A stretch of 64,000 nucleotides of DNA from Sphingomonas sp. AP4-R1 (GCF_013113735.1 NZ_CP053346.1:3548001-3612000); one strand, 5' to 3'. Shown: positions 27,173 to 36,252, counted from the first letter of the stretch. A program made the numbers and translations. The notes: generated from the letters alone by a model not told the origin.

Positions 27173-28108
27173 ATGAGCGATATCGGCGCGATCGTCCGCG
27201 ATATCGCGCGGGAGATGGCGGCCGTCGCGCAGCGCGGGCGCGTGGCCGACTATATCCCGCCGCTGGCCGAGGTGGATCCGGCGCGCTTCGGGATCGCGGT
27301 GGTGGAGGCGGACGGCGCCTGCCATCTGGCGGGCGACGCCGACATGCCCTTCTCGATCCAGAGCGTGTCCAAGGTCTTCTCGCTCACGCTGGCGCTGGGC
27401 AAGGTGGGCGACGCTTTGTGGCAGCGCGTGGGGCGGGAGCCTTCGGGCAGCGCGTTCAACTCGATCGTCCAGCTGGAGACGGAGAGCGGCATTCCCCGCA
27501 ATCCCTTCATCAATGCGGGCGCGATCGTCGTTTCGGATGTGGTGCTGGCCGGGCATCAGCCGCGCGAGGCGATCGCCGAGATCTTGCGCTTCACGCGCGC
27601 GCTGGCGGGCGACGACGCGATCTTCGTGGACGAGCATGTGGCGCAGGCCGAGCAGGGCACGGGCTTCCGCAACGCCGCGCTCGCCAATTACATGCGGGCC
27701 TTCGGCAACCTCCGCCATCCGGTGGAGCAGGCACTGGGCGTCTATTTCCACCAGTGCGCGATCGCGATGTCCTGTCGCCAGCTGGCGTTGGCCGGGCGCT
27801 ATCTGATGCTGGCGGGGCGCAGCCCGGCGACGGGCGGATCGGTGATCTCGGCCGCCCGCGCGCGCCGCATCAACGCGCTGATGATGACGTGCGGCCATTA
27901 TGACGGATCGGGCGAGTTCGCCTATCGCGTGGGCCTACCGGGCAAGTCCGGCGTGGGCGGCGGGATCCTCGCCATCGCGCCCGCGCGCGCCTCGATCGCG
28001 GTATGGTCGCCGGGGCTGAACGAGCGCGGCAATTCGGAGATCGGCACGATCGCGCTGGAGCGGCTGGTGCAGCGGACGGGCTGGTCCGTATTCGGGCCGA
28101 GTTATTAG
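27173..28108 (+). CDS. glsA: Glutaminase
   Basis: The 311-residue enzyme hydrolyses glutamine to glutamate and ammonia. It belongs to the serine-dependent glutaminase family, with the SxxK pair Ser64/Lys67 in IQSVSKVF, the conserved EPSGSAFNS and NPFINAGAI segments, and GKSGVGGGI near the C-terminus. Length equals the family norm of about 310. ATG lies seven bases after the MATE stop. A small hairpin (GGGCT...AGCCC) just after the stop may weakly terminate transcription. Confidence 0.95.
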   Translation: MSDIGAIVRDIAREMAAVAQRGRVADYIPPLAEVDPARFGIAVVEADGACHLAGDADMPFSIQSVSKVFSLTLALGKVGDALWQRVGREPSGSAFNSIVQLETESGIPRNPFINAGAIVVSDVVLAGHQPREAIAEILRFTRALAGDDAIFVDEHVAQAEQGTGFRNAALANYMRAFGNLRHPVEQALGVYFHQCAIAMSCRQLALAGRYLMLAGRSPATGGSVISAARARRINALMMTCGHYDGSGEFAYRVGLPGKSGVGGGILAIAPARASIAVWSPGLNERGNSEIGTIALERLVQRTGWSVFGPSY

Positions 28109-28132
28109 GGCTGGTTTAAGCCCACCACTTTC

Positions 28133-28217
28133 CGTTCGCGCTGAGCCTGTCGAAGTGCCGTTCTTCTTTTTCGACGTCGGGAAGAAGGACGGTGCTTCGA
28201 CAGGCTCAGCACGAACG
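28133..28217. repeat. Dispersed palindromic element, family A
   Basis: Arms 28133-28155 and 28195-28217 are inverted copies with one mismatch (core CTGAGCCTGTCGAAG), and the inner part pairs further (CCGTTCTTC with GAAGAAGGACGG). It lies between glsA and thrC. Confidence 0.85.
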
Positions 28218-28292
28218 TTTTTCGGGGTGAGGTGTTTGGTCTCGGACGATCCGTCATTCCCGCGTCGCAGCCGCCGCGCTAGAAGCACGCGC

Positions 28293-29522
28293 ATGAATCC
28301 GAACCTGAACCTCACCGCCGATCGCCCCACCTTCGTCACCCATCTCGAATGTTCTATGACGGGCGAGCGTTATGAGGCGGATCAGGTCCACGGCCTGTCG
28401 CGGGTCGGGCGTCCGCTGCTGGTGCGCTACGATCTGGAGGCGGTGAAGGCGCAGGTGGATCGCGATGCCATCGCCGCGCGACCGACCGATCTGTGGCGCT
28501 GGCGCGAGCTGCTTCCGGTGCGGGCGACGCGCGATATCGTGAGCCTCGGCGAGATCGAGACGCCGCTGGTGCCGCTGCCCGCCAGCGGCGGCGCGAACGT
28601 GCTGGTGAAGGATGAGGGGCGCCTCCCGACCGGATCGTTCAAGGCGCGCGGTCTGGTGATGGCGGTGGCGATGGCCAAGGCGCTGGGGATCACGCGCATC
28701 GCCATGCCCACCAACGGCAATGCCGGCGCGGCGCTGGCCGCCTATGCGACGCGCTGCGGGATCGAGACGATCGTCTTCTGTCCCGAGGATACCCCCGAGA
28801 TCAACGTGCGCGAGATCGCCTTGCAGGGCGCGCGGGTATGGCGCGTGAACGGGCTGATCGACGATTGCGGCGCGATCGTGGGCGAGGGCGCGAAGCAGGG
28901 GCGCTGGTTCGATTTCTCGACGCTGAAGGAGCCCTACCGGATCGAGGGCAAGAAGACGATGGGGCTGGAACTGGCCGCGCAGCTCGGCTGGCGCCTGCCC
29001 AAGGCGATCTTCTACCCCACCGGCGGCGGCACGGGCCTGATCGGCATGTGGAAGGCCTTTGCCGAGTTGGAGGCCCTGGGCTGGATCGGTGCCGAGCGGC
29101 CGAAGATGTTCGCGGTGCAGGCCGCGGGCTGCGCGCCGATGGTGAAGGCCTTCGACGAGGGCGTGGAGCATGCCGAGCGCTGGGAGAATGCGCATACGGT
29201 GGCGGCGGGGATCCGCGTGCCGCGCGCGGTGGGCGATTTCCTGATCCTGCGGGCCGTGCGCGAGAGCGGCGGCAAGGCGCTGGCGGTGGAGGACGAGGCG
29301 ATCCTGCGCGCGGTGGACGATGCGGCGAAGCAGGACGGGCTTTTGCTGTGCCCCGAGGGTGGCGCGACGCTGGCCGCCTATCGCCGCGCACTGGCCGAGG
29401 GGCTGGTGGGCGCGGAGGATGAGGTGGTGCTGTTCAACTGCGCCACCGGCCTCAAATATCCGATGCCCGAGGCGCCGAACTGGCTGGACCGGACGCAGCC
29501 GATCGATTTCGACCGGCTGTAG
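28293..29522 (+). CDS. thrC: Threonine synthase
   Basis: The 409-residue pyridoxal-phosphate enzyme converts O-phosphohomoserine to threonine. The Schiff-base Lys117 lies in LPTGSFKARG, followed by the MPTNGNAGAALAAYA substrate/PLP loop and a glycine-rich PTGGGTGLIG phosphate-binding loop. The N-terminal half (HLECSMTGERYEAD) has the short zinc-ribbon-like start seen in the plant/archaeal-type threonine synthases, although only one Cys is visible. The ATG at 28293 is the first plausible start after the palindromic element. Confidence 0.88.
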   Translation: MNPNLNLTADRPTFVTHLECSMTGERYEADQVHGLSRVGRPLLVRYDLEAVKAQVDRDAIAARPTDLWRWRELLPVRATRDIVSLGEIETPLVPLPASGGANVLVKDEGRLPTGSFKARGLVMAVAMAKALGITRIAMPTNGNAGAALAAYATRCGIETIVFCPEDTPEINVREIALQGARVWRVNGLIDDCGAIVGEGAKQGRWFDFSTLKEPYRIEGKKTMGLELAAQLGWRLPKAIFYPTGGGTGLIGMWKAFAELEALGWIGAERPKMFAVQAAGCAPMVKAFDEGVEHAERWENAHTVAAGIRVPRAVGDFLILRAVRESGGKALAVEDEAILRAVDDAAKQDGLLLCPEGGATLAAYRRALAEGLVGAEDEVVLFNCATGLKYPMPEAPNWLDRTQPIDFDRL

Positions 29523-29543
29523 GGCGGGGCGAACCCTTCCATA

Positions 29544-29636
29544 CGTCATGCTGAACTTGTTTCAGCATCCATGACCTGCCCGTTGCGCCTGGAGTGGCGC
29601 TCGGGTGATGGACCCTGAACCAAATTCAGGGTGACG
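29544..29636. repeat. Palindromic element, family B variant
   Basis: CGTCATGCTGAACTTGTTTC opens the element and a partly matching inverted arm (ATGGACCCTGAACCAAATTC, then AGGGTGACG) closes it. It lies between the converging thrC and Tam41-like genes and resembles the copy at 30653. Confidence 0.7.
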
Positions 29637-29653
29637 AGAGGTGGAAAGCGTTC

Positions 29654-30643
29654 CTAGCGGATCGCGCCGCTCGCGATCAGGCGGGGGAGCAGGGTGAGCG
29701 CGCCGGCGATCGGCCAGCGGCGCTGCCAGGGCTTGATCTCCACCTTCTGGCCCGAGTGGCGGCTGATCTTCCACGCGAGATAATCGATCCCGCCCGCATA
29801 GGTGGCGCTGGCCTTGGCGAGACGGGCGAGGGTGAGCCACTTGCCGTTGCGGCGGAGCGTGGCCCAGCGGCGGGCGGCGGCGGCGGGGGTGAGCTGGGAC
29901 GGGCCGGTGATGGCGAGGACGGCGCGCCCGAACGTCTCGTAGCGGGCGGGATCGGCATCGACGACCGATCCAGGGCGGTTGGCGCGCTCCGCCCGGAGTT
30001 CCGCGCCGTAGGTGAGACGGAAGCCTTCGCGCCAGATCGTGAGGGGGTCGCCTTCCTCTATCCGTTCGTCCTGAGCGAAGTCGAAGGACGGGCTCCGGGC
30101 GGGGGCGGTTGGAGCCGGTGCTTCGACTTCGCTCAGCACCAACGGGTCGTTGGGTGGTGAGGGCAGCATCGGCAGGGCCAGCGCGAACAGAGTCGGAGCG
30201 GCGAGGGACACGGCATCGACGATGCGGCGGGCGGCGTCGGCATCCGCCTGCCATACCAGCCGGGAGGGCTGGGCGAATCGGGCCCAGACCGAGACGGTCT
30301 CCGCCTCCGGCCCGTTGAGGCGAGCGAAATCGTCGGCGCTCAGCACCGCATATTTGGCGACGAGGCCATCATGCTCGAACGGGAAGACGTTGGGCGGCAG
30401 CAGGCGGTTCGCGGTGGCGAGCCAGCGGCGGTCGAACGCCTGATCGTAGCTTTCCACGATCAGGTAGAAATCGAGCATCAGCCCGTCGAAGCTGCGCTCG
30501 CGCAGGCAGGAGCCGTAGAACAGGACGCCGAGCGCCGTAGGGTGGCGCGCCGCAATGGCGGCGGCCATCGCGGTGACGGGCGTGGGGACGGGCTCGGCCA
30601 GTTCAGCGGCGACGAGGTCGCGGAGGGGGGGAGGCATGTTCAT
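29654..30643 (-). CDS. Predicted nucleotidyltransferase, Tam41-like (phosphatidate cytidylyltransferase)
   Basis: The 329-residue protein has a nucleotidyltransferase signature (FYGSCLRERS, then GLMLDFYLIV) followed by AKYAVLSADDFARL. These three segments line up by eye with Tam41, which makes CDP-diacylglycerol from phosphatidate and CTP. A diacylglycerol-kinase-like gene just upstream on the same strand could supply phosphatidate. The in-frame palindromic element at 30062-30145 adds 28 residues (LVLSEVE...FDFAQDER) between the catalytic part and the C-terminal region. The ATG at 30643 was chosen because the earlier ATG at 30655 lies inside another repeat; 30637 is an alternative. Confidence 0.6.
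   Translation of the reverse strand: MNMPPPLRDLVAAELAEPVPTPVTAMAAAIAARHPTALGVLFYGSCLRERSFDGLMLDFYLIVESYDQAFDRRWLATANRLLPPNVFPFEHDGLVAKYAVLSADDFARLNGPEAETVSVWARFAQPSRLVWQADADAARRIVDAVSLAAPTLFALALPMLPSPPNDPLVLSEVEAPAPTAPARSPSFDFAQDERIEEGDPLTIWREGFRLTYGAELRAERANRPGSVVDADPARYETFGRAVLAITGPSQLTPAAAARRWATLRRNGKWLTLARLAKASATYAGGIDYLAWKISRHSGQKVEIKPWQRRWPIAGALTLLPRLIASGAIR
30062..30145. repeat. Family A palindromic element inside a coding sequence
   Basis: Arms 30062-30086 and 30121-30145 are inverted copies with two mismatches (core CTGAGCGAAGTCGAAG). The 84-base length keeps the reading frame of the Tam41-like gene on the minus strand. Confidence 0.9.
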
Positions 30644-30652
30644 TGTCCCTGT

Positions 30653-30747
30653 CATGCTGAACGCGTTTCAGCATCCATGACCTGCCTTCTCAACGGGCGA
30701 TACCGTCGATGGATTCGGGTGATGGATGCTGAAACGCGCTCAGCATG
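30653..30747. repeat. Palindromic element, family B variant, between kinase and Tam41-like genes
   Basis: Arms 30653-30678 and 30722-30747 are inverted copies with one mismatch (core GCGTTTCAGCATCCAT). It fills the gap between two same-strand genes and ends 13 bases after the kinase stop, so it may set relative expression within the operon. Confidence 0.88.
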
Positions 30748-30760
30748 GCGATGGCCGATT

Positions 30761-31726
30761 TCAGGCCGCGAGGCGGACGAAGGGCAGGGGATCGGTGTGG
30801 CGCAGCACGATCGTGCGGCCGGCGCCCGCCTGGAACACCTCGCCATCGAGGATCAGGCTGGAATGGTCGCCCGAGATGCGGATCTCGTCGCCACTCTCCA
30901 CCTGCACGCCGTGCAGCCGGCCATAATCGAGCTTGCCGAGCGCGCTGGTGATCACCGCGCGCAGCAAAGCGAGCGGATTCTGATCGACGAGCAGCAGTTG
31001 CAGCGCGCCGAGGCGGCCGTCCGAGGGAACGTTCGAACCCAGCAGCAGCTTCTTGAGCGTGGTGACGATCAGCAGCGAGAAATGGCCCTGGATCTGGCCC
31101 TGGCGGATCAGCTGCACCTTCACCGAGGAGGGGCGCGGCGGCAGGAAGGCGGCGCGCATCCCCAGCACCAGCGACAGCATCAGCGCGAAGAAGGTGAGCA
31201 CGTGGCTCAGCCAGTTGGGCAGGCCGAGCGGGTAGATCTTGTTGCGGCAATAGAGGATCGAATCGGCCAGTCCCGCGCCGCCGAGGAACATGCCCAGCAC
31301 CGGCGTGCCGCCATCCTCGCTCAGCGCGATCAACTCGCGGCTGACAATATGATCCTTGATCGGGCCGCGCGCGATCTCCAGCACCTTCTCCAGCGCGACG
31401 ATCGGATCGCCGACGGCGCCCAGATCCAGCGCGATCAGGTTGGTCTTGCCGTTGGGCAGCACCGCCACGGGCGGCGGCGTCTGGCCGAACTGGCCGCCAT
31501 GATAGAGTTCGGTCAGCGTCGACTGCACCGTGCCGTCGCCGCCGTTGATGACGAGAATCGCGGGCTGGACGCGCGCGATCGTCTTCAGCGCGGCGCCGAT
31601 CTGGTCCGCGCTCTCCACCTCATAGTGGAAGATCTCGGGATGGTCCGCGCAGAAGCTGCGGACGCGCGGGAGCAGCGACCGGTTGCCGGTCGACTGCGGA
31701 TTGGACAGAAGCGCGATACGGACCAT
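30761..31726 (-). CDS. Diacylglycerol-kinase-family lipid kinase
   Basis: The 321-residue protein has the DAGK catalytic domain with the nucleotide-binding INGGDGTVQ (residues 61-68) and an N-terminal NPQSTGNR segment, as in YegS/DgkB-type kinases. The C-terminal beta-sandwich includes LGSNVPSDGRLGALQLLLVD. It should phosphorylate diacylglycerol or a related lipid. It starts seven bases after the DUF2141 gene, and the Tam41-like gene follows, so phosphatidate is the inferred product. A sphingoid-lipid substrate is possible in a sphingomonad. Confidence 0.87.
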   Translation of the reverse strand: MVRIALLSNPQSTGNRSLLPRVRSFCADHPEIFHYEVESADQIGAALKTIARVQPAILVINGGDGTVQSTLTELYHGGQFGQTPPPVAVLPNGKTNLIALDLGAVGDPIVALEKVLEIARGPIKDHIVSRELIALSEDGGTPVLGMFLGGAGLADSILYCRNKIYPLGLPNWLSHVLTFFALMLSLVLGMRAAFLPPRPSSVKVQLIRQGQIQGHFSLLIVTTLKKLLLGSNVPSDGRLGALQLLLVDQNPLALLRAVITSALGKLDYGRLHGVQVESGDEIRISGDHSSLILDGEVFQAGAGRTIVLRHTDPLPFVRLAA

Positions 31727-31733
31727 CGATATC

Positions 31734-32270
31734 CTAGGGGCGTTCGGCGGATGCGACCGGCTTGACCGCTCCGCCTTGAATATAATTGAGAATCACGGGC
31801 ACCTTCGTCACGCCCGCCACCTTCACCTCGACCTGCGCGGGCGAGGGGCGGCGCTTGAACACGACATCCATCAGCGAGACGTTCGGATTGCCGGAGAAGC
31901 CGCCGCCGTCGGACATGTCGGACTTGCCGCTGCCGTTCACGTCATGGCGGATCGAGATCGCATATTTGCCGGGCGCGGGCACGACCATGCACACGTCCAG
32001 CGCGCCGCTGGCGGGCGCGGGCACCTCGACACGCTCGATATAAGTGCCCTTGTCGAAATAATGATCGGGATCCCCGCCATAGGACTGGACGCGGACCAGA
32101 CCCGTGCGCGCCTTCAGGCCCAGCACGCGCACCAGCATCGCCGGCTTCTCGGAGCCGGCGGCGCAATCCGCGGCGTGCGGGCCGACGATCGCGGCGGCCG
32201 CGATCGGGGGCGCGACGACGCTGCCCGCGCAGAGCGCAGCGGCAACGACGGGCACGAGAAGTTTAGACAT
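31734..32270 (-). CDS. Secreted DUF2141 family protein
   Basis: The 178-residue protein has a signal peptide (LVPVVAAALCAGSVVAPPIA) and a beta-rich domain with PAPGKYAISIRHDVNGSGK and GFSGNP, typical of DUF2141. Function is not established. The ATG at 32270 was chosen because it opens the signal peptide; longer in-frame starts run into the divergent promoter region. It heads a minus-strand operon with the lipid kinase and is divergent from lptF. Confidence 0.8.
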   Translation of the reverse strand: MSKLLVPVVAAALCAGSVVAPPIAAAAIVGPHAADCAAGSEKPAMLVRVLGLKARTGLVRVQSYGGDPDHYFDKGTYIERVEVPAPASGALDVCMVVPAPGKYAISIRHDVNGSGKSDMSDGGGFSGNPNVSLMDVVFKRRPSPAQVEVKVAGVTKVPVILNYIQGGAVKPVASAERP

Positions 32271-32405
32271 GACCAACCAACTCCCGGAAGCTATAGCCCA
32301 CCGCCACTGGCGACGGGCGGAACACGCCCCCATGCCGACTGCAGATTGGCGGCGAATGCGGCCAGATCATGGTGACGGAGCGTCTGCATTTTGAATTCTG
32401 CCAAG

Positions 32406-33596
32406 ATGGTCGATCGTTACCTCGCCCGCCTGATCGCCGTGCCGCTCGCTGCGACGCTGGTGATCGCGGCGATGCTGCTGCTGCTCGACAAGATGCTCCG
32501 CCTGTTCGACTTCGTCGCGCAGGAGGGCGGGCCGGTCAGCGTGGTGTGGCGGATGCTGGCGAGCCTGATCCCCGAATATCTGTCGCTGGGCATCCCGATC
32601 GGGCTGATGCTGGGCATATTGCTGGCCTTCCGCCGCCTCGCCACCACGTCCGAGCTGGACGTGATGCAGGCGGTGGGGATGAGCTATGGCCGGCTGCTGC
32701 GCGTGCCTTTCTACTATGCGGGCGCGCTGGCGCTGGTGAACCTGGCGATCGTCGGCTTCGTCCAGCCTTATGCGCGCTATGCCTATGAGGGCCTGCGCTA
32801 CGAGCTGCGCTCGGGCGCGCTGGGCGCCTCGATCAAGGTGGGCGAGTTCACCAAGCTGGGCAAGAAGATGACGCTGCGGGTGGAGCGCAGCCGCGACGGC
32901 GGGCGCGAGCTTTCGGGCCTGTTCGTGATGGCGCAGGGCGACGACGGCAAGAGCCTGGCGGTGACGGCCGAGCATGGCCGCTTCATGGCGACGGACGATC
33001 CCGACACGATCATCCTGCGGCTGCGCAACGGCAGCCTCGTCCATAACGCGCCGGGCTTTGCCGCGCCGCGCGTGCTGACCTTCGTGAATCACGATCTGCC
33101 GATCGACCTGCCGCGCGAGGAGAAATTCCGGCTGCGCGGCGGCCGCGACGGCGAGATGACCATCCCGGAACTGGTGCGATCGGGCCATACGCCCGGCAAC
33201 GAGAAACTGGAGCGCGCGCGCAGCCGGGCCGAATATCATTTCCGGCTGGTGGAAGTGGCGACGATGCTGCTGCTGCCGATGTTGGCGGTGGCGCTGGCGG
33301 TGCCGCCGAAGCGATCCAGCTCCGCGCTGGGCGTATTCCTCTCGATCGTGATGATCGTGACCTATCACAAGGTCAACGAATATGCGGAAGCGCTGGGCAG
33401 CCTGGGCAAGATCGATCCGCTGATCGCGCTCTGGGTGCCGTTCGCTCTGTTCGCGGCCCTGATCTGGTGGATGTATCACACGCTGGCGCACAAGCCGGGC
33501 GGGCAGCCGATCGGCGCGCTCGAAAGGAGCGCGGAGAAAGCGTGGAAATGGGTGCTCAGCCGCTTCTCCAGCGATCGCAAGGCGAAGGCGGCATGA
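32406..33596 (+). CDS. lptF: LPS export permease LptF
   Basis: The 396-residue protein belongs to the LptF/LptG (YjgP/YjgQ) family: three N-terminal helices, a periplasmic beta-jellyroll (about residues 130-270) and three C-terminal helices. RYLARLIAVPLAATLVIA and the IPEYLSLGIPIGLMLGILLA segment are characteristic. With LptG and LptB it extracts lipopolysaccharide or an equivalent glycolipid from the inner membrane. Classical Sphingomonas use glycosphingolipids instead of LPS, so the cargo here is open. The ATG at 32406 has a weak Shine-Dalgarno; an in-frame TTG at 32391 is an alternative. Confidence 0.9.
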   Translation: MVDRYLARLIAVPLAATLVIAAMLLLLDKMLRLFDFVAQEGGPVSVVWRMLASLIPEYLSLGIPIGLMLGILLAFRRLATTSELDVMQAVGMSYGRLLRVPFYYAGALALVNLAIVGFVQPYARYAYEGLRYELRSGALGASIKVGEFTKLGKKMTLRVERSRDGGRELSGLFVMAQGDDGKSLAVTAEHGRFMATDDPDTIILRLRNGSLVHNAPGFAAPRVLTFVNHDLPIDLPREEKFRLRGGRDGEMTIPELVRSGHTPGNEKLERARSRAEYHFRLVEVATMLLLPMLAVALAVPPKRSSSALGVFLSIVMIVTYHKVNEYAEALGSLGKIDPLIALWVPFALFAALIWWMYHTLAHKPGGQPIGALERSAEKAWKWVLSRFSSDRKAKAA

Positions 33597-34693
33597 GCCG
33601 GGGACCGGGACTGCTGCCGCCGGCCACGATCGGCTGGTATCTGGCGAAGACCTTCGTGTCGCGCTCCGTGGCCGTGCTGGCCGCGCTGGTGCTGGTGCTG
33701 ATGACGCTCGACCTGCTGGGCGAATCGGGCGACATCCTCGCCTTTCCGGGCAACGGACAGGCGGCGATCCTCCATTATGTGGGGCTGCGCGTGCCGCAGA
33801 TCATCGCGCGCTTCCTGCCTTTCTCGGTGCTGCTGGGCACGCTGATCACGCTCGTCCGCATGAACGCCAACAGCGAGATCATCTCGATGAAGGCGGCGGG
33901 CATCTCCGCGCACCAGATCCTGGCGCCGCTGGGCATTGCGAGCCTCGCGATCGCGGGCCTGTCCTTCTGGTTCAACGATCATGTGGTGGCGCGCTCCACC
34001 GCCGCGCTGACGGCATGGCAGAACGTGGACTATGGCATCGTCAAGGACATGCGCGGCGTGGTCGACAATGTGTGGGTGCGCGACGGCGACGACCTGATCC
34101 ATGTCGATCATGTCTCGGGGCGGGGCGCGGGCACGCGGCTGAGCGGCGTGGAATATTATGACCGCACGCGCGACCGGCTGACCGTGCTGGCCAAGGGCGA
34201 GCGCGGCCATCTGGAAAATGGCGCCTGGAAGATCGAGCAGGTGCAGTTGTTCGACGTCCGCTCCGGCACGCTCCGGGATGTGCCGGCGATGACGATCGGC
34301 AAGGGCATCGCGCCGGATCGCTTCACGCTGGCCTCCGTGGACGGCGACAGCCGCTCCTTCCGTTCGCTGTGGGAGGCGATCGGCGAGCTGCAGGCCAGCG
34401 GGCGGCCGACCGGATCGCTGCGGACGATCCTGTGGCACAAGATTTCCGGCCCGCTCTCGACCCTGCTGATGCCGCTTCTCGCGGGCGTGGCGGGCTTCGG
34501 CCTCGCCCGATCGGGGCGGCTGTTCATCCGCGCCGTGATCGGCATGGCACTGGGCTTCCTCTATTTCGTGGCGGACAATTTCGCGCTCGCGATGGGCAAT
34601 CTGGGCGCCTATCCGCCGATGCTGGCCGCCTGGGCGCCCTTCCTGCTGTTCCTCATCATCGGTGAGGCGGTGCTGATCCGCACCGAGGAGTGA
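33593..34693 (+). CDS. lptG: LPS export permease LptG
   Basis: The 366-residue partner of LptF has the same 3+3 helix layout with a periplasmic jellyroll. IGWYLAKTFVSRSVAVLAAL, LPFSVLLGTLITLVRMNANSE and the C-terminal HKISGPLSTLLMPLLA segment mark the family. Its ATG overlaps the lptF stop as ATGA, and its stop overlaps the flippase GTG (GTGA), so the three genes are translationally coupled. Confidence 0.92.
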   Translation: MSRGPGLLPPATIGWYLAKTFVSRSVAVLAALVLVLMTLDLLGESGDILAFPGNGQAAILHYVGLRVPQIIARFLPFSVLLGTLITLVRMNANSEIISMKAAGISAHQILAPLGIASLAIAGLSFWFNDHVVARSTAALTAWQNVDYGIVKDMRGVVDNVWVRDGDDLIHVDHVSGRGAGTRLSGVEYYDRTRDRLTVLAKGERGHLENGAWKIEQVQLFDVRSGTLRDVPAMTIGKGIAPDRFTLASVDGDSRSFRSLWEAIGELQASGRPTGSLRTILWHKISGPLSTLLMPLLAGVAGFGLARSGRLFIRAVIGMALGFLYFVADNFALAMGNLGAYPPMLAAWAPFLLFLIIGEAVLIRTEE

Positions 34694-36252
34694 CGACCGG
34701 ATCGGGCGCGGCCGAGTCCGGCGCCCCTGATGCGGCCCCCGACGCCGCCCATGCGGTGCGCCAGCAGGCGGCGCGCGGGGCGGGAACGGTCGCGCTCTCC
34801 CGGCTGGGGGCTGTCGTCGAGGTGGTGAGCCAGCCGGCTTATACCTGGATGTTCGGCCTGCCGACCTACGGTCTCTACATGGTGCTGTGGAGCCTGGTGA
34901 ACATGGCCGAGAACATCTTCGATCTCGGCGTGACCAGCGGCCTGCAGCGGATCCTGCCGGCCTGCACCGAGCCCGCCGAGCGCGCGCGCGCCGTACGCGC
35001 CGCCCTGCTGCTGGGGATCGTGCCCAATCTGGCGGTGGCGGTGATCGCCTTCCTGCTGGCGCCGCAGATCGCGGACATATTGAACGTCGCCGCGAAGGAC
35101 AGCGGCAAGCTGGTGACCGGCATCCGCATCTTCGCCTGGGCCCTGCCTTTGTGGGCCACGGTGGAGGTATCGACCTCGGCGGTGCGCGCCAATCACGCCT
35201 TCGGCCCCGAAGTGCGCGTGCGGCTGATGTGGGAGCAACTCGCGCGGCTGGTGGCGGCCGTGCTGCTGTGGGCGGCGGGCGTGCAGACGCTGGGGCTGCT
35301 GCTGGCGCATCTGATCTCGCTGGCCTTCACGGCGGCCTCCTCGCTACGCCTGCTCAACCGCTACGTGCCGCTGCGTCGGGTGATCGCGATCCGCTGCGGG
35401 CGGGCGATGACGCACGACATGGCGCTGGCGGGGCTCTCGGTACTGCCGGCCAACATCCTCGCGCGCGCGTTCAGCGATCTGGCGACGATCGTCGCCAATC
35501 TGCTCGCGCCCGGCGCGGCCGGCGCTTCGGCGGCGGGCCTCTATGCGATCGCGCGCAAGGTGGCAAGCATCCCCCAGATCGTGCGCCAGACCTTCGGCTA
35601 TGTGCTGGGGCCGATCGCGGCGGCGGCGGCAAGGGGCGACCGATCGACCTTGCAGGCGCTCTACGATTTCGCGGTGCGGCTGTCGCTGTTGCTGGCCCTG
35701 CCGACCTGCGTGGGGCTGGCGGCGGCGGGGCCGGCCATTCTGGGCAGTTTCGCGCATGGCGCCGAGGCCGGTCTGCCGATCCTGATCATCCTCGTCACCG
35801 CGCGCGGGATCGAGGCGGCGGTGGGGCCGGCCTCGTCGATCCAGCAGGTGATCGGCCGGCGCGTGCTGCCGCTGCAGAACAGCCTGGTGGCGACGCTGGC
35901 GGCGGGCGCGGTGCTGGCGGCGACGGCGGGACGCTGGCCGGGAGTGGCGGTGGCGCTGGCGGTGGGCACGGGTCAGGTGATGGTCGCGGCGCTCTCGATC
36001 GGGCAGCTCAGCCGCGAGGAAGGCCTTGCCGCATTCGCGCCACCTTTCCTTTATACGCTCTGCGTCGCGCTTGGCGCATCGGCCGCGATCGTCGTCGTCG
36101 CGATCCTCACGATGGCCGCTCCCCTCGCCGTAAGTGGCGTTCTGACGGTGGTTGCGTGGATGGCTGCCCTGTGGGCGGGCCTGAAACTGGGCCTGGCCGA
36201 CTCCGACAAAATGGCGCTCGGCAAGACCGCGCGGCGGCTCAAGCTCGCGTAA
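34690..36252 (+). CDS. Polysaccharide/lipid-oligosaccharide flippase (MOP superfamily, Wzx-like)
   Basis: The 520-residue protein has about 12-14 membrane segments and the start pattern of O-antigen flippases (AARGAGTVALSRLGAVVEVV, then YGLYMVLWSLVNMAENIFDL). A hydrophilic Ala-rich stretch of about 25 residues precedes the first helix. The GTG start is inside the lptG stop. Being coupled to lptFG suggests it moves the same, or a linked, surface glycolipid intermediate across the inner membrane; this is contextual inference. Confidence 0.8.
   Translation: MTTGSGAAESGAPDAAPDAAHAVRQQAARGAGTVALSRLGAVVEVVSQPAYTWMFGLPTYGLYMVLWSLVNMAENIFDLGVTSGLQRILPACTEPAERARAVRAALLLGIVPNLAVAVIAFLLAPQIADILNVAAKDSGKLVTGIRIFAWALPLWATVEVSTSAVRANHAFGPEVRVRLMWEQLARLVAAVLLWAAGVQTLGLLLAHLISLAFTAASSLRLLNRYVPLRRVIAIRCGRAMTHDMALAGLSVLPANILARAFSDLATIVANLLAPGAAGASAAGLYAIARKVASIPQIVRQTFGYVLGPIAAAAARGDRSTLQALYDFAVRLSLLLALPTCVGLAAAGPAILGSFAHGAEAGLPILIILVTARGIEAAVGPASSIQQVIGRRVLPLQNSLVATLAAGAVLAATAGRWPGVAVALAVGTGQVMVAALSIGQLSREEGLAAFAPPFLYTLCVALGASAAIVVVAILTMAAPLAVSGVLTVVAWMAALWAGLKLGLADSDKMALGKTARRLKLA

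Noticed and set aside
29654..30655. Start codon at 30655 for the Tam41-like gene
   Set aside because: It lies inside the left arm of a palindromic element; the ATGs at 30643 and 30637 have AGGGA upstream.
7510..30747. CRISPR array or insertion sequence from the repeated palindromes
   Set aside because: Copies are widely spaced, single, lack regular spacers, and no transposase or cas gene is present.
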